Positions 60,501 to 64,000 of a stretch of 64,000 nt of DNA are shown in pieces. Where the stretch lies: assembly GCF_016859285.1 (NCBI RefSeq), contig NC_053418.1, positions 23,749,329 through 23,813,328 on the forward strand. The letters run 5' to 3'. The notes beneath the pieces are model-generated. The model was not told where the DNA came from. It made no database searches and saw only the letters and a list, made by a program, of their open reading frames with translations. A program made the translations under genes and the position numbers. The stretch's first letter is position 1. Each line of letters starts with the position of its first letter. This stretch comes from Xiphias gladius (taxonomy: Eukaryota; Chordata; Actinopteri; Istiophoriformes; Xiphiidae).

Positions 60501-63500
60501 CTGGAAGACGCCACCCAGGGACAGAGCCAACCTTTTCCACCACCTGCTCAAGTCTGATCCTGACCGTGGGGCAGAGAGAGTTGGCAGGTCAGTCAAAAAT
60601 AGTAACCTCACTACCTGTTATGGGATTTGTACATTTCTGCCTGCCTGCTTCTCGAGTATTGAGAGGTAAATTAAACAACATTAAAGATTGCAGAGATATT
60701 ATGATACAACTGAATGGTGATACTACTGGGCTCAATGCTGTTGATTGTGATACATGAAGAGAAAATGCTGGAGCAAAATATTTTTTTGCACGAGCAGGGT
60801 AAACATGTCTTTGGGAATTATGAACAACTCGGGCCATATGTAATACACCATGGGTTCAAATCTGGTTCATCCTTTTGTTCCATGTCACGCCCACTAAATT
60901 TCCCATAATTCCTTCTTCACTATATTCAATTGAGCAGCAAAATTAATCTCAGAGAATAAAGAAGATTTTGCATTAAACATGTATTGAAAGCATCAAATTA
61001 CTACTGGAAGAGACTCAAAAGCTCTTGAATTTGTTGTTCGGATGTGTGTCTGCGGTATTATGAACAGTGTTAAATAGTTTGTTCAGCGTAAGAAATGATT
61101 TCATATTAAATTAAAAAACTGATAAATGGTCCACTGCCACTGTGACAGCAATGTATTCTCAGACATACAGTAATTTAGTAAAATTAGTCAGTCAGTAAAA
61201 TGTAGGTTCATGCTCCAGCAAACTAGGAGACACCAGTATTTTTGACTAATAAATACATAGATATGGCTCAAGTGATAAGTGGTCCTCTATCTACAGAGAC
61301 CTGGCTCATGAGATGGGCCACCCGTGGGCTGAGTACTGGGACTTCCTGGACAGTTTTGTGGATCTATCATCGACTGAAGGCCTCAGAAAGCTGGAGGAGT
61401 ACCTGAGCAAGAAGGATTTCAGCCTGCGGACTCACGAGGAGGCTGGGGAGAACGAGACCAGCAACAGGTTCAAAAGCCCCTCCCCAGGTATGCTCACCTA
61501 CTCTGTATCAGGGAAGCTGCAAGTCCTGAAAAAAGTATGAATTGCGGAAATTAGAAACTGTCTCTGCACATTCCAGACCATCCTCCCTGACTGAATGTGT
61601 TAATCTGCATGGTAGTGGATGTTCTCAGCTAAAGCCTTTTGTTAGATATGAAGCAGACAAAGCATTTTGCAAAGCTACATAATCTGCTGCCAGGAAGAAT
61701 TGTATGATGAAATTACACTGTAATAATGACTAGTTACTGGCCTGTTTTGGTGTTCCATCGTCCCTGGTTGCAGGCAAACCCAAAAAGTTCTGCAACTCCA
61801 TCTCTGTTGGTGCCTTCCTGGACGAGGGTGATGACATCAGCCTTGAGGAGATGAAGAACCGGCAGAACGCAGCACTCACCAGCATCACCTCCTCTGCTGC
61901 ATCCAAGGATGGCCTGAAGGGAGCAGTGGGCGGCCGTGAATTTCACATCCTGCCCATTGCGCTGCACCACCGCGGGGCCGACCTGATCGAGACAGCGGCC
62001 GAGCAGGACCTGCTGTGCTGCTGTGATGACGGCCTCTTGTCACCCGGTGTCGTCTGCAAAAATGGGGTGTGCTCTTCCTCCAGAGATAGGACTCACAATG
62101 GAGACAAGGTGTCCCCTCGCACCTCCCCTTCCTCCTCCTGTCTGCTGTCGCCCATCTCCAACCTAATGGTGGAGTTTGAGCGCATGTCACTGCAAGAACC
62201 ACTGGACAGCCCCACCAGCTGCAGGGAGAGGAGGAGCAGTGGCGGGAGCCGGCACAGGGACGTCCGGGACTCCTACAGCTCTTCCTCAGCCACAGACCTG
62301 AGCTCCGGGCTGAACCGCCTGTCTCTTGGTCACAGCAGTCAGGAGGGCGAGGCCTTGGAAGGTCCAAGCTGGCGAACAGAGGGAGGGGAGACAGAGGAGA
62401 GGCGCAGCAGCGGCAGCTCTGAGGAGTACTTTGAAGCAGAGGAGAGCCTAGAGGTGCTTGGCAGGACTAGGGGGTCAGTAACAGGGGGGCGCAACTTCTG
62501 TGCTAGGTCCAAGTCATGGGACCACGGGGGGAGGGACCTGAGCAGCTCAGGATCCTCTGGGTCTTCCTATAAGTCCTTAGATAACTCCCATGAGTTCCTA
62601 CCCAGGACTCCACCGCACATTAGAAGAGGACTTTTCATCGACGGGTGAGTCACCCTTGTTTCTCTGCAGAGGGCATCATAGATATAGGTGGAAGTTATAA
62701 ACAGACCAACTTTAGAAAATGCCTCTTATAATGTTTCCCCAGATGATGTGTTAGTATTTTTAGACAGATATTGTAATTATTGATGATTAGCTAACCTTGT
62801 CTGAGAAACATCACAGGCAGCCAGTTACAAAATAGTTTCATAATCTCCAACTTACAAGTTACAATGACAGTGAGTAGATACCTGCACGTGTAATTGATTT
62901 TTTCCATGTTTTCACAGGGATTCACCAACAAAGTTGGACAAAGAGGTCTTGAACGCGATAGACGACTTAGACGTCGATCCCCAAAAGTATCCCAGCATTC
63001 ATAGGTGGAAGAGCACAATGACATGGTACTCTGCATCAGACATGCAGAGGTTAGTAAATTAAAAGCTAAAATACTTTAATAAATATTAAGTGTGTGGGGA
63101 ACCAAGAAAGGTTTGGAAACAGAATTGAAACTCCAGAGCTGTCCCATTAAAGGCCAGGCTACAGAAATTAGGCCACATAAGGGCAGAGTGACTGCTCAGT
63201 ATTTGATTCATTTGTAAAAGTGCCACTTCTGATAGATTGTAATACTCCTCTACATGACTGAAATAATGGTCATATATTTTACAAAAAAGATGATGGTTAG
63301 TACAAAAGAAAATCAACAGATGTCTAGTGCAGAGAGGGTTTTTCAGCTTTTTTTGCAACTAAAAAGTTTTGTGATTACAGTCACAAGACATTTTAGGAAT
63401 TAGTACTGAGGTGAAATGCCAGTGGGTGCAGTGTTTTGTTCCAGGGAATAAGTAAAGGACAATTATGAAAGGCTTAGCGCTCTGGACTGTGGGCATTTTG

Positions 63501-63815
63501 TGCTATGAGACGGTAAATCTGAACTAATTTCGATTTCAGTATTATTAGCAAAGCAACAATATTGTAATTGTAACCACTGACTGGTGTTGATGTGTGTCGT
63601 CTAGCTGGCCCAGCCCTGCGGTGGTAAAACCACGACTCAGGATGCCGCATCAGACTCCCGGCTCCCCGGTCAGCGGCCTGATGTCTCCCACTGGTCGCTT
63701 CAGTCCCGCCCGGCACGCTGCCTCACCAGACTTCAGCCCAAGTCGTTACAGCCCTGCCAATGCTAGCTACATCCAGCGCATCCGCCTCAAGCACTTGAAC
63801 GAGCAACCAATCTAA
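53938..63815 (+). CDS. ankle2: ankle2, LEM-domain and ankyrin-repeat protein 2, complete coding region
   Basis: ANKLE2 acts at the ER and nuclear envelope; with PP2A it promotes dephosphorylation of BAF and restrains VRK1 when the nucleus reforms. The coding exons are 53938-54439, 56080-56274, 56693-56877, 58495-58683, 58791-58913, 59335-59398, 60161-60336, 60481-60587, 61297-61487, 61774-62644, 62918-63049 and 63605-63815, about 981 residues (human 938). Domains in order: LEM-like ([35 protein letters not shown]), viroplasmin/RNase HI-like ([41 protein letters not shown]), ankyrin repeats ([31 protein letters not shown]) and a Ser-rich C-terminal half. The end keeps the conserved HRWKS and SWPSPAV motifs. 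I chose the ATG at 53938 because an in-frame TGA lies six bases upstream. The 60336/60481 junction is ambiguous. Confidence 0.97.
54440..56079 (+). other. ankle2: first coding intron of ankle2
   Basis: It holds repeat copy B (54750-55045). The rest is AT-rich. The acceptor follows a long T/G tract ending TTTTTTCTTAG at 56079. Confidence 0.5.
54750..55045 (+). repeat. dispersed repeat of the TCGATTAATC type, copy B
   Basis: It lies in the first ankle2 coding intron. It reads ATGGCTGCAAAAAAATATTA, ATTATCGATTAG, TTGATTAATCATTCTTTTCT, ACAAAATGCCCATCATAACT, GACAAAGAAAAGCAGCAAAT and ends TTGACTAATTGATTAATCAG. It shares block order with the copy at 15475. Confidence 0.65.
56878..58494 (+). other. 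ankle2: third coding intron of ankle2
   Basis: It holds the TG/TA tract at 57428-57785. No other feature is recognised. The acceptor is TTTGTCTGCTTAG at 58494. Confidence 0.5.
57428..57785. repeat. long compound TG/TA tract
   Basis: About 350 bases of alternating purine-pyrimidine sequence, mostly TG with TA interruptions, with (TG)n runs near 57475-57517, 57650-57690 and 57710-57750. It lies in the third coding-sequence intron of ankle2. The open frames it creates on both strands are artefacts of repeated TGTGTG or CACACA. Confidence 0.97.
59234..59271. repeat. perfect 17-bp inverted repeat with a 4-base loop
   Basis: Arms TCATCAGTTGATTCAGC (59234-59250) and its exact complement (59255-59271) are separated by AACA. 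A partial direct copy, GATTCAGCAACAGCTG, follows. The hairpin lies in the ankle2 intron 58914-59334, shortly before the acceptor. Confidence 0.9.
59399..61296 (+). other. ankle2: ankle2 introns (59399-60160 and 60588-61296)
   Basis: Both introns are AT-rich and appear empty. The exons at 60161-60336 and 60481-60587 lie between them, separated by a 144-base intron. Confidence 0.45.
61774..62644 (+). CDS. ankle2: ankle2 large Ser-rich exon
   Basis: This is the largest ankle2 exon (871 bases). It starts with the conserved [20 protein letters not shown], continues with a histidine- and cysteine-containing stretch ([22 protein letters not shown]), then the conserved [14 protein letters not shown]. 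It ends in a Ser/Gly/Arg-rich region with many possible phosphorylation sites. The second half is low complexity and longer than I recall in mammals. Confidence 0.92.
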
Positions 63816-64000
63816 CTGTCCACTCCTCCCTCCGCTTCCTACCACTGCAGCCATACCCTCTCCAAATCCTAACCCCACCCTTCCCTCCCTACTACAAACC
63901 CAGCTGCACCAAGGTGGTTACACCAGAGCTCAGAAACCACATACCTAACAGAAATATGCACAAGTGTCTGGAAGATTTGTATTAATGATGTATGGTACTA
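63816..64000 (+). other. ankle2: start of the ankle2 3'UTR
   Basis: This C-rich sequence follows TAA at 63813-63815. The window ends before any polyadenylation signal. Confidence 0.8.

Noticed and set aside
61885..62367. 160-codon minus-strand frame
   Set aside because: It is antisense to the GC-rich ankle2 exon and is a shadow of real coding sequence.
1..64000. CRISPR arrays, operons, prophage or plasmid functions
   Set aside because: The whole window is spliced vertebrate sequence. Nothing prokaryotic was seen.

Overview
The window is nuclear DNA of a ray-finned fish, probably a percomorph teleost. The genes are split into many short exons with GT-AG introns, their proteins match vertebrate families closely, and the introns carry dispersed repeats I know from percomorph genomes, a degraded Tc1-like transposon and many microsatellites. 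There is no prokaryotic, viral or CRISPR content.

Layout. (1) 1-4126, plus strand: the 3' part of chfr (RING finger to C-terminal PBZ zinc finger, 11 exons), followed by a 3'UTR of about 3 kb. (2) 8586-30396, minus strand: a seven-exon gene assembled here from splice sites and phase. It encodes a type I membrane protein of about 775 residues with a signal peptide, one CUB domain split by a long acidic Ser/Thr-rich insert, one transmembrane helix and a cytoplasmic tail of about 420 residues. I cannot name it. Its 3' end faces that of chfr. (3) 34232-49621, plus strand: complete golga3 (golgin-160), 23 coding exons, about 1538 residues, with a non-coding first exon near 32.9 kb. (4) 53938-63815, plus strand: complete ankle2 (LEM-like domain, viroplasmin-like domain, ankyrin repeats), 12 coding exons, about 981 residues. 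The window ends in its 3'UTR.

The order chfr-golga3-ankle2 on one strand matches human 12q24.33. The minus-strand CUB gene between chfr and golga3 has no counterpart that I know of there. The three named genes are a mitotic-stress ubiquitin ligase, a Golgi golgin and a nuclear-envelope/ER mitotic-exit factor. They share a neighbourhood, not a pathway.

The remaining DNA is introns and intergenic sequence with three copies of one percomorph repeat, two copies of another, a foldback MITE, a Tc1 remnant, a long TG/TA tract and two CTCF-like cores. I found no clearly new multi-gene system. The points most worth a second look are the unnamed split-CUB gene, one clear and one ambiguous GC-AG intron, and an ankle2 5' end that appears to lack the membrane anchor known in human ANKLE2.
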